Positions 1 through 6,246 are shown, numbered from the stretch's first letter. The stretch: 6,283 nt of DNA from Pseudomonadota bacterium (GCA_030591305.1 JAUVBI010000188.1:1-6283); one strand, 5' to 3'. Made by a program: numbers and translations. Notes: generated by a model from the sequence alone, not told the origin.

Positions 1-666
1 AATACCCGCCAACACAAGCTCGCCATAGAGGTCATCGCGACACTTATCCAGATATTCGCTGTCGGCCATTTGCGCAATCAGGTCGGCGCTACCAAGCAGG
101 GAACCCAGGGTATATTCGGCGGCGGACTGGACATCGATGCTGCCGGGGTTCAGCTCATAGCCGGTGAAGTGCACGATACGACTGCAAAGTGGCACTATCG
201 CCTGCAGGCCGACTGTCGGAAAATATTCCGAGATAAACTCAATGCCGCGACTCACATGAATTCGTGTATAGGCCGCCCCATTACTACAACTATTATCATC
301 GCGGCGCCGAATATAACCTGCATCGTGAAACAGGGCGGCGGCGATACCACACAGCGCCAATTCGGGGCCAACAGCGTCTTCCTCGGCACAGCTGCCATCG
401 TAACCATCAATTAACCTGGCCATCGCCAGGCTGACATCCAGCACATGCTGCATATTATGGTAGGCCGTTTCGCAGGCCCAGTATTGTGGAAAGTCGCCAC
501 GGTAGAGGCGACAAAAACCTGCCATAAGCGTATCGACCGGGGAAAAATCAAAGCCGGGGTAACGCGCATCAAGAATTGAGCGCAGGGCTGACAACACACA
601 CTCAGGGTCGCTGACATCGACTGTGTTACTCACATCCATGTGCCTGCTACGCTGAGACAGTGTCAT
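1..666 (-). CDS. HD-domain phosphohydrolase with PDE-like motif, partial at left edge
   Basis: The reading frame starts at ATG 666-664 and stays open to base 1, giving 222 visible residues; the C-terminus lies outside the window. Visible metal-site motifs of the HD superfamily are Y-H-N-x-x-H-x-x-D-V at residues 69-78, H-D at 114-115 (in AALFHDAGY), His137, His166 (IVHFTGY) and Asp195 (GSADLIAQMAD). In known class I cyclic-nucleotide phosphodiesterases the first motif supplies the proton-donor His and a metal His, the HD pair and a later Asp complete the metal site; the order here matches. The H-P-G-x-x-N extension after HD in those enzymes is absent. No signal peptide or membrane segment is visible, so it is probably cytosolic. 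The start follows the cyclase stop by 6 bases, and a GAGGG Shine-Dalgarno (677-681) lies inside the cyclase's last codons, so translation is probably coupled. Met10 (639-637) is a weaker alternative start. The substrate is unknown; a cyclic nucleotide is inference. Confidence 0.85.
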   Translation of the reverse strand, partial: MTLSQRSRHMDVSNTVDVSDPECVLSALRSILDARYPGFDFSPVDTLMAGFCRLYRGDFPQYWACETAYHNMQHVLDVSLAMARLIDGYDGSCAEEDAVGPELALCGIAAALFHDAGYIRRRDDNSCSNGAAYTRIHVSRGIEFISEYFPTVGLQAIVPLCSRIVHFTGYELNPGSIDVQSAAEYTLGSLLGSADLIAQMADSEYLDKCRDDLYGELVLAGI

Positions 667-672
667 TACTTT

Positions 673-1965
673 TCAGCCCTCAATAATGGCATTTTTCGCT
701 CGTTTTTTTAATACCGCAGCCAAGTCTACTATTAAATCTTCGGTGCTCGCTGGCTCCTCGACATCGCCCTGCTGAGTAGCCTCCTCCTGTACCGGGGAAG
801 CCTCCGGCCGACCGGGCAATGCACTCTCGTCCAGGCCCAGCCTCAACAGATCTCCTTCAAGGTCTAAGTCCAGTTGTAAATTATAGGCGTGACGCGACAA
901 CCCGTGTTTGTCCGTCACTTTAAATCGCCGGGCGGTGCTTTTCCCCGAGTAGCCCTCCCCTTGGGTGAGATAACAGCGCACAGAGGAAATCAGTTTTCCG
1001 GACAATTGAATTCCGGCAAGATTACCGCCCTCCTGGTCACAGGCCTGTACAAAGTTTTGCGTTGTGGCTGCCACTTTTGACTGGCAGTCGTGATCCCATA
1101 TCTCACACACAAAGTCACCCATCAACAATTGGTGAGGTTCAATCAGGTCTACCATACGCGCCAGTTCAATGGTGACATCACCCACGATATAACTGAAGAT
1201 CGTCGGGTTGACGCCCTCTGCCTGGTAGAGCTCATAGTGGCTGCCTATATGATAGGCCGTTCGAATGACAGGCGTTGTATTACCCCTTGAGGCGGCCCGT
1301 GCAACGGCGTTATCTGCTACTACCAATAGCATAAAGCAGAATAGGTCTCGATCTGCAGTGGAGCCCAGGTCACGATTCCAGACGTAATAGCCATCGCCGG
1401 TTGTCGTGCGCGCGAAATTTATTTCAATGCCGTGGGCCAGCAGCTTGTTATAAGCCGAATTCATCGAATAGGAAAGGCTGTTGAGCTGACTGGCCTGCTC
1501 AAAGGGCGTGCGTAGAGAAAAACCGGTGATATCGAACAGCAGCACCGCACGGCTCTCTACGTAGCTGATGCCGTAGCGCCTGATTAATTGCTCAACCTCG
1601 GCCAGCAGACAGGCCTCATCGCTCAGGGCGGTATTGAGTTTGATAAATGTGGGGGAGACGTCCAGCCTGGCCGCCACGGCGAACAACTCTTCCCGGGACT
1701 TTCTTCTCTCGCCTGACACCAGCTCACGGATAAACGCTTCATTATCCATGCCGTCAGCAGCATCCGTATCGCCAACGGCACAGTAGTTTCCCAGAAAATA
1801 ATGTGGCACAAACAATACCAACAAGCCGCGTTCGTCAGCACTCCAGCACAGAACAATGTTCTGTCCCAGGCGCCATTGCTTGCGCATGGTTTTCTCAAGC
1901 GCCTTGAGATTGCCCCGCTGTACAATACTTATGGCCTGGGGCTCAGTTTTCCTTGAATCAGGCAT
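673..1965 (-). CDS. Class III adenylate/guanylate cyclase-domain protein, divergent active site
   Basis: This 430-residue protein has an unrecognised N-terminal region (about 1-135), a class III nucleotidyl cyclase domain (about 136-290), a further segment to about 375, and an acidic Pro/Gln-rich linker (about 378-408) ending in a short basic helix. Metal-binding aspartates are visible as Asp145 in FDITGFS and Asp191 in GDGYY. The block VGDVTIELARM (261-271) corresponds to the family's G-x-x-V-N-x-A-x-R motif: Arg270 is kept, but the usual Asn position is Ile266. The position that is Lys in adenylate cyclases and Glu in guanylate cyclases is Thr187. It is therefore a cyclase by fold, but its nucleotide cannot be read from sequence and it may be inactive or act as a heterodimer. 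No membrane segment is seen. It is the first gene of a two-gene unit with the HD protein. The ATG at 1965-1963 has only a weak GAG Shine-Dalgarno about 7 bases upstream. Confidence 0.85.
   Translation of the reverse strand: MPDSRKTEPQAISIVQRGNLKALEKTMRKQWRLGQNIVLCWSADERGLLVLFVPHYFLGNYCAVGDTDAADGMDNEAFIRELVSGERRKSREELFAVAARLDVSPTFIKLNTALSDEACLLAEVEQLIRRYGISYVESRAVLLFDITGFSLRTPFEQASQLNSLSYSMNSAYNKLLAHGIEINFARTTTGDGYYVWNRDLGSTADRDLFCFMLLVVADNAVARAASRGNTTPVIRTAYHIGSHYELYQAEGVNPTIFSYIVGDVTIELARMVDLIEPHQLLMGDFVCEIWDHDCQSKVAATTQNFVQACDQEGGNLAGIQLSGKLISSVRCYLTQGEGYSGKSTARRFKVTDKHGLSRHAYNLQLDLDLEGDLLRLGLDESALPGRPEASPVQEEATQQGDVEEPASTEDLIVDLAAVLKKRAKNAIIEG
677..681 (-). promoter_or_regulatory. Ribosome binding site of the HD-domain gene, inside the cyclase gene
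   Basis: GAGGG on the minus strand overlaps the last two sense codons of the cyclase and lies 10 bases before the ATG at 666. The cyclase stop (TGA, 675-673) falls between it and the start, an arrangement typical of translational coupling. It favours the 666 start over Met10. Confidence 0.6.
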
Positions 1966-1979
1966 TGTGACACTCGTTT

Positions 1980-2008
1980 TTGTGCGCGCGACAGGCTAGC
2001 ATTATAAC
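1980..2008 (+). promoter_or_regulatory. Putative sigma70 promoter for the LRR lipoprotein-acyltransferase unit
   Basis: TTGTGC (1980-1985) and TATAAC (2003-2008) are separated by 17 bases. The -10 matches consensus at 5 of 6 positions and the -35 at 3 of 6. Transcription would begin near 2015, leaving a leader of about 20 bases before the ATG at 2034. This also argues against any start upstream at 1980. Confidence 0.5.
2001..2006 (-). promoter_or_regulatory. Putative -10 element for the cyclase-HD unit
   Basis: A perfect TATAAT reads on the minus strand. It would give a transcript beginning about 28 bases before the cyclase ATG. No good -35 lies at 16-18 bases, so it may be weak or activator-dependent. 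It overlaps the plus-strand -10 by four bases. Confidence 0.4.
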
Positions 2009-2033
2009 TCTAATTTCAACGGGTAGCTCCATC

Positions 2034-2534
2034 ATGCTCACAGGCAAACCAAATATAGCCATTTTTGCAGTGCTCTTTCTACTCGCTGGCTGTGAAAGTT
2101 ATGATTTCACCGTCAACGACAAACTGGTGTATACACCCAAACCACTCTTCAGGGATTTTGATATACCCGATCGAGCTCTTTATGAATGCATCAAGCAGAG
2201 CATCATTGATGACAATATCACCAGCGCCAGCCAGCTGATCCGCTTGAGCTGTAGTCATGCAGGTATTGAAACTCTGCACGGACTGGGTATATTCACCGGC
2301 CTCATTCAACTCAAACTGTCATCCAACAAAATCCGTAATCTGGCCGAAATCTCTACCATGACAGGTTTGGAAGAGCTCTACCTGGATGATAATATCGTGG
2401 TCGACCCCGTTCCACTGTACCAGCTACGCACCTTGCGCCTGCTGGACCTGAGCGACAATACGAGCTTACAGTGCCCCGGCTCTTCGACATTTCCAGGGAT
2501 CGAATCCCTTAAACTACCCGGCCACTGCGGATAA
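2034..2534 (+). CDS. Leucine-rich-repeat outer-membrane lipoprotein
   Basis: The ATG at 2034 gives a 166-residue precursor. It starts with a lipoprotein signal peptide: a short charged N-terminus, a hydrophobic core and the lipobox L-A-G-C with Cys20. The residue after Cys is Glu, not Asp, so outer-membrane sorting is expected. A linker with an aromatic/proline-rich part follows to about residue 45. Then leucine-rich repeats occur at an exact 22-residue period, with repeat starts at residues 68, 90, 112, 134 and a capping strand at 156 ending in L-P-G-H-C. The spacing resembles SDS22/internalin-type repeats. Cys52/Cys73 and Cys147/Cys165 bracket the repeat domain and could form cap disulfides in the periplasm. 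The frame is open upstream to 1980, but that stretch overlaps the promoter and would spoil the signal peptide. No ligand or function can be named; such repeats usually bind proteins. It is probably co-transcribed with the acyltransferase 8 bases downstream. Confidence 0.87.
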   Translation: MLTGKPNIAIFAVLFLLAGCESYDFTVNDKLVYTPKPLFRDFDIPDRALYECIKQSIIDDNITSASQLIRLSCSHAGIETLHGLGIFTGLIQLKLSSNKIRNLAEISTMTGLEELYLDDNIVVDPVPLYQLRTLRLLDLSDNTSLQCPGSSTFPGIESLKLPGHCG

Positions 2535-2542
2535 GCACACCC

Positions 2543-3415
2543 ATGATTTTTTATCGCACACTCAGTTGGCTTCCCTTTCCCCTTCTCTATGGTGCGGCGT
2601 GGGTAGCCTACATAGTGCTTTATTACTTTGTAGCTTATCGCAAAGACGTGGTTCGCAATAACCTCTGCATGGCATTTCCTGACAAAAGCGAGAGGGAGAT
2701 CACAGTTCTGGGGAAAAAGTTCTACAAACAGCTCACGCAAACGGCTTTTGAAATTATAAAAGCCCGGCGCATGAGCAAAGATGACTTCCGCAAGCGTATA
2801 AAGTTGGTCAACCCAGAGCTATTGGAGGAATACAGCAACCAATACCGCGACTCTGTGATTATTACTGCGATACACCAGGGCAATTGGGAGTGGATGCTAC
2901 ACGGAGCCACCAGTATTCTGGATATCCCCATAGACCCTGTATTCAAACCACTGCACGATAAAACAACTGACAAACTCATATTCGACATACGCAGCCAGTT
3001 TGGCTCCCGCCCCCTGCCCATGGCGGAGTCGGGAAAAGACATACTGCGGCGGCGCAAGGAGTTCAGGCTGTTTATTATGGTGGCGGATCAATCTCCCACC
3101 CGCCATGAGCGAGGCCTCTGGACCACATTTATGAACGGGGAAGCGGCGTTCTACCTGGGCACCGAGACCATCGCAAAGATGACCCGGTTCCCGGTGTTGT
3201 TCGTACAATGCCGCAGGGTAAAACGGGGATACTACGAGATGGAATTTCACGAAATTGCCAAACCGCCCTATGACAAGGCATCACATGAGATTACCGAACG
3301 ATTTGTCGCCCTGGCCGAGATGGCCATTAGAAGCGAACCAGAAAGCTGGCTGTGGACCAACCGACGCTGGAAGCGGGACCGCCGAGCTGAGGAGACTATG
3401 GATTCTGACGTGTAG
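2543..3415 (+). CDS. LpxL/HtrB-family lipid A biosynthesis (lauroyl/myristoyl) acyltransferase homologue
   Basis: The 290-residue protein belongs to the bacterial lipid A late-acyltransferase family, which transfers acyl chains from acyl-ACP to the lipid A precursor at the inner-membrane inner face. A single N-terminal hydrophobic anchor lies at about residues 8-31, followed by the family segment VVRNNLCMAFPDKS. The catalytic HX4E motif is His111-Q-G-N-W-Glu116. Other family blocks are ADQSP (181-185), the region around GTETIAKMT (206-214) and the C-terminal ESWLWTNRRWK (267-277), where LpxL-type enzymes usually have HRRWK and here Asn replaces His. Length is slightly short of E. coli LpxL (about 306). 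Which acyl chain is transferred cannot be read; some relatives acylate ornithine lipids or other acceptors. It follows the LRR lipoprotein gene by 8 bases with only a weak Shine-Dalgarno, suggesting dependence on upstream translation. The gene ends convergent to the MBL-fold gene. Confidence 0.93.
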   Translation: MIFYRTLSWLPFPLLYGAAWVAYIVLYYFVAYRKDVVRNNLCMAFPDKSEREITVLGKKFYKQLTQTAFEIIKARRMSKDDFRKRIKLVNPELLEEYSNQYRDSVIITAIHQGNWEWMLHGATSILDIPIDPVFKPLHDKTTDKLIFDIRSQFGSRPLPMAESGKDILRRRKEFRLFIMVADQSPTRHERGLWTTFMNGEAAFYLGTETIAKMTRFPVLFVQCRRVKRGYYEMEFHEIAKPPYDKASHEITERFVALAEMAIRSEPESWLWTNRRWKRDRRAEETMDSDV

Positions 3416-3480
3416 TATGTCAGGTTTGGCACAGAAGCCCCGCTGTCCGTCCAATGCCTCCAACACCACTTTTGGGTCAA
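3416..3480. other. Convergent intergenic gap without a clear terminator
   Basis: These 65 bases separate the converging stops of the acyltransferase and MBL-fold genes. The only hairpin I find is a short bulged one (about 3428-3448, ACAG pairing with CTGT) with no T-run on either side. Termination may be Rho-dependent or occur by read-through into the opposite gene. Confidence 0.4.
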
Positions 3481-4239
3481 TTAATCCAGAACTAACCAAT
3501 CAAAGCCATTTGCCTGGTCGGCCCAGACAACATTATCCAAAGCTGGTATCACTGACAGCAAAGCCTGCTCGGCGTGCTGGCGGCTGTTGTTATTCTCACT
3601 CACATGGGCAACCACCAGATGGCGCAGCATGGTGTGATCGATCTTGTCCAACAGGGCAGCCGCCTGCATATTATTCAAATGCCCCCAGTCACCTCCCACG
3701 CGGTGCTTGAGATGATGGGGGTATACGCCATCGCGCAATAGTTGCCGGTCGTGGTTAAATTCTAGCACCAGACCATCGCAGCCCCGGTAACTGTCGACCA
3801 CATGGGGCGTAATGCTGCCAAGGTCAGTGAGCACCCCCAGGGATTTCCCCCTATAGAAAAAACGATACTGGCAGGGTTCTCTGGCATCGTGAGGCACCGC
3901 CACAGCCTGAACCTCCAGACAACCAATTGAGAAGCGTTCAGTGAAACTGAAGTGTCGGTGGGAAAAGCAATTATCACAGCGGCCACTGCCCACCGTGCCG
4001 TGGGTCAAATACACCGGGATACCGTGCTTTCTCGATAGTATGGCAACCCCGGAGCTATGATCGGAATGTTCGTGTGTGACCAGAATGGCATCCAGCTGAT
4101 GCGGCTCGAAGCCGAGAAGGCCAAGCCGACGTGTGGTTTCCCGCAGTGAAAAACCACAATCTATCATCACCAGGGTATCGCCAGCCTGAACCAGGGTTGC
4201 ATTGCCCTTGCTACCGCTGCCGAGAGAGGCAAATCGCAT
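3481..4239 (-). CDS. MBL-fold metallo-hydrolase, YycJ/WalJ/VicX type
   Basis: This 252-residue protein is a metallo-beta-lactamase-fold hydrolase. It opens with the family signature MRFASLGSGSKGNATLV and has the dinuclear metal site: THEHSDH (His56, His58, Asp60, His61), PHD (His117), TDLG (Asp139), plus GHLNN (His187) and AHVSENNN (His212). Length and motifs match the YycJ/WalJ family, for which 5'-to-3' DNA exonuclease activity and a link to DNA repair have been reported in Bacillus; in vivo function in gammaproteobacteria is unclear. There is no signal peptide, so it is cytosolic. The ATG at 4239 lies 12 bases after the bamC stop and is preceded by AAGGT (4253-4249), which overlaps that stop codon, so it is the third gene of the dapA operon. 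In Pseudomonas a similar gene sits between bamC and purC; here the next gene is a convergent acyltransferase instead. Confidence 0.94.
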   Translation of the reverse strand: MRFASLGSGSKGNATLVQAGDTLVMIDCGFSLRETTRRLGLLGFEPHQLDAILVTHEHSDHSSGVAILSRKHGIPVYLTHGTVGSGRCDNCFSHRHFSFTERFSIGCLEVQAVAVPHDAREPCQYRFFYRGKSLGVLTDLGSITPHVVDSYRGCDGLVLEFNHDRQLLRDGVYPHHLKHRVGGDWGHLNNMQAAALLDKIDHTMLRHLVVAHVSENNNSRQHAEQALLSVIPALDNVVWADQANGFDWLVLD

Positions 4240-4248
4240 GGCTGTACT

Positions 4249-4253
4249 ACCTT
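4249..4253 (-). promoter_or_regulatory. Ribosome binding site of the MBL-fold gene, overlapping the bamC stop
   Basis: AAGGT reads on the minus strand 9 bases before the ATG at 4239 and shares bases with the bamC stop codon (TAA, 4254-4252). This supports the chosen start and coupled expression in the dapA-bamC-MBL operon. Confidence 0.6.
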
Positions 4254-5304
4254 AGTTAATACTACCTTTGATGAGGGTTAACAAGCCCTGCTCTTCGCGC
4301 TTGCCCAGGGGTTCACCGCCCGCTGCCGATTGAATTCTGATAACAACCTGCTGCTCATTTTCTGAGGTCATTGTGACCAGGAAATCACGCCCGGCCATGG
4401 GATGCTCTTCCTCATCGAATAACCAATCGAACCAGCCGTCATCTTCCTCAGCGTTTGGCCCAATAAACTTGGCATAATACACGCCGGAGCTACGATCGCG
4501 GTCTGTAATCTCAAAGGTTGAGCGTTGCAGGGAACGCGCCAGCGAGGCCCATGCACGACTGAAAGGCAGCCCAACCTGAACAAAAGTGTAACCCTCCGGA
4601 GACTCCTGCAGGGATATTTTACCACTGGCACTCAGGGCCTGGTCGGCCACCATGGAAACAGAGGCCGCATCGGTGCTGTTGGCAATATACTGGGCCACAC
4701 CCCGCAGCATTTCAGCTTCCAGCTCCTTGTTATCCGAGGTGGCAGGCCAGCTGCTAACATCACCCACCTGACTCATTTGCAGCACGTGAAGCTCACTGTT
4801 GCCGCGCTGTACACCCTGCTCGATGCGGAACCTGAAGCGCGCGGCCATTGGCTGGCCCTTTAACTCAACCCAGCCAGACTCCATAATACCCGAGCGCGCG
4901 TCTACCCGTGCTATTTGCAGCCCCGAGGCGGTCACAAAACTGCGGACCTGGGGCCAGACCTCTCCCGGGGCCATGGCCACCAGTGCCCAGGTCTGGTCTC
5001 CCAATTTTTGTATCCGTACAATTTCGTCACTGACCCCAGCTACCAGTGGCGAGGGTCTTGGAACTTCAAATTCCCCTTCGAGAATAAGACTATCGTCCAC
5101 CTGGGGGATGGCATATATTTCCTGGGAAAAATCTGCATTCTTGCCCTCGGGAACAGCTAGTACAGGAACTTCAGGCGCTCTTTTATAATCTTCCGAGGGG
5201 TCGCGAAACATACCACCATCCCCAAAAAGATAACCACAGGCATTGAGCCCCAACAGTGCCACGACAACGGTCACACCCCGTGCGATTTTTTCAATGTTTG
5301 TCAT
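4252..5304 (-). CDS. bamC: Outer membrane assembly lipoprotein BamC (NlpB)
   Basis: With the ATG at 5304-5302 this is a 350-residue lipoprotein, close to E. coli BamC (344). The signal peptide has a basic N-terminus, a hydrophobic core and the lipobox L-N-A-C with Cys23. A low-structure segment containing DYKRAPEVPVLAVP (about 39-52) follows; in BamC this region contacts BamD. Two helix-grip domains are suggested at about 100-210 (from WALVAMAPGEVWPQVRSF) and 240-350 (from YTFVQVGLPFSRAW). BamC is a subunit of the BAM complex that inserts beta-barrel proteins into the outer membrane. Family assignment rests on architecture plus position right after dapA, as in E. coli and Pseudomonas. A TTG at 5319-5317, overlapping the dapA stop, would add five residues; I prefer the ATG because it gives a cleaner signal peptide, but neither start has an ideally spaced Shine-Dalgarno. 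Confidence 0.93.
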   Translation of the reverse strand: MTNIEKIARGVTVVVALLGLNACGYLFGDGGMFRDPSEDYKRAPEVPVLAVPEGKNADFSQEIYAIPQVDDSLILEGEFEVPRPSPLVAGVSDEIVRIQKLGDQTWALVAMAPGEVWPQVRSFVTASGLQIARVDARSGIMESGWVELKGQPMAARFRFRIEQGVQRGNSELHVLQMSQVGDVSSWPATSDNKELEAEMLRGVAQYIANSTDAASVSMVADQALSASGKISLQESPEGYTFVQVGLPFSRAWASLARSLQRSTFEITDRDRSSGVYYAKFIGPNAEEDDGWFDWLFDEEEHPMAGRDFLVTMTSENEQQVVIRIQSAAGGEPLGKREEQGLLTLIKGSIN

Positions 5305-5315
5305 TCTGCTCGCTT

Positions 5316-6188
5316 TCAAACTCCTGCACTCTCCATAGCTGCGACAACTTGCGCGTGATACTGCTCATCCAGGACAGTCAGAGGCAGTCGTATACCCGGC
5401 CCTATCATTCCCCGATGGTAGGCCGCCCACTTTACCGGAATGGGATTCGCCTCAAGGAACAATGCGCTATTCAATAACGCCAGTTTATCATCTTCAGCAG
5501 TAGCCGCGACCCGGTCACCTGCAAGGGCGTATTGACACAGGGCAGCGCTGCCCTGTGGCGCAATATTAGCTGTAACTGAAATACTGCCGTGGCCGCCGCT
5601 CAGCATCAACTCCATGGCGGTGGCATCATCACCGGAGTAGATGGCAATCTGTGAGCCACAGCGGTCAATTAACTCTCGCCCTCGCGCCTTATCGCCTGTC
5701 GCGTCCTTGATGCCGACAATATTATCGAGGCCGGCAAGCTCAACCACTGTATCGTTTAGCATATCGACCGCGGTTCTACCGGGAACATTGTATAAAATCT
5801 GGGGCACTGCCACCGCTTCGGCAATTGCCTTGTGGTGCTCAAACAAACCGCGTTGAGTCGGGCGATTATAGTAGGGTGTCACCAGCAGGCAGGCATCAAC
5901 ACCGGCTTCTGTGGCCGCTTCGGTTAGCTCAATGGCCTCACGGGTCGAGTTTGAACCGGTGCCGGCGATAATCGGCAGACGACCCGCCATATAGGTGACG
6001 CAGTACTTGATAAATTCACAGTGCTCGGAAACACTCAAGGTAGCGCTCTCCCCGGTGGTGCCAACGGCCACGATGGCACTGGTTCCCGCAGCGAGATGCA
6101 TATCGAGAAGCCTGTCGAGACTGGCCCAGTCCACACTACCATCTGTGTGCATAGGTGTTATGAGGGCGACAATACTGCCGGTGATCAT
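5316..6188 (-). CDS. dapA: 4-hydroxy-tetrahydrodipicolinate synthase (dihydrodipicolinate synthase)
   Basis: DapA condenses pyruvate with aspartate-4-semialdehyde, the first committed step to diaminopimelate and lysine, in the cytosol. The 290-residue product collinearly matches E. coli DapA (292) and shares its residue numbering: Schiff-base Lys161 (VGIKDATG), the catalytic triad Thr44, Tyr107 and Tyr133, and Arg138 for semialdehyde binding (YNVPGRT). GTTGES and VTPYYNRP blocks are intact. Of the E. coli lysine-feedback residues, Ser48, Ala49, His56, Asn80, Glu84 and Tyr106 are present, but His53 is Val53. The ATG at 6188-6186 has a strong GGAGA seven bases upstream. It is the first gene of an operon with bamC, whose possible TTG start overlaps the dapA TGA. 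This dapA-bamC order is conserved in many gammaproteobacteria. Confidence 0.98.
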   Translation of the reverse strand: MITGSIVALITPMHTDGSVDWASLDRLLDMHLAAGTSAIVAVGTTGESATLSVSEHCEFIKYCVTYMAGRLPIIAGTGSNSTREAIELTEAATEAGVDACLLVTPYYNRPTQRGLFEHHKAIAEAVAVPQILYNVPGRTAVDMLNDTVVELAGLDNIVGIKDATGDKARGRELIDRCGSQIAIYSGDDATAMELMLSGGHGSISVTANIAPQGSAALCQYALAGDRVAATAEDDKLALLNSALFLEANPIPVKWAAYHRGMIGPGIRLPLTVLDEQYHAQVVAAMESAGV

Positions 6189-6195
6189 GTTCTTT

Positions 6196-6200
6196 TCTCC
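6196..6200 (-). promoter_or_regulatory. Ribosome binding site of dapA
   Basis: GGAGA on the minus strand lies 7 bases before the dapA ATG. It is the best Shine-Dalgarno in the window and fixes the dapA start. Confidence 0.75.
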
Positions 6201-6246
6201 AGAATTCTAGCGGGCTTGAGCCGATATACCCACAGGGAAGATCGCC

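Noticed and set aside
70..414. Open frame on the plus strand, 114 codons
   Set aside because: It lies opposite the HD-domain gene, whose conserved motifs explain the region; the protein has no recognisable pattern.
673..1965. Pycsar antiphage system
   Set aside because: The cyclase neighbour is an HD hydrolase, not a TM or TIR effector, and there is no other defence gene in view. The altered base pocket alone does not establish it.
1966..1985. TGTGA resembling half a CRP site in front of the cyclase gene
   Set aside because: No matching TCACA half at the required spacing, so a cAMP-CRP feedback loop cannot be supported.
1980..2033. Upstream extension of the LRR protein starting at ATG-frame position 1980
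   Set aside because: It would overlap the -10 element and put 18 extra residues before a complete signal peptide.
3428..3448. Possible terminator hairpin between the convergent genes
   Set aside because: Short bulged stem and no T-run on either strand.
3255..3710. Open frame on the plus strand, 151 codons, spanning the convergent gap
   Set aside because: It overlaps the acyltransferase in another frame and runs antisense to the MBL-fold gene; composition is Pro/Arg-rich as expected of a shadow frame.
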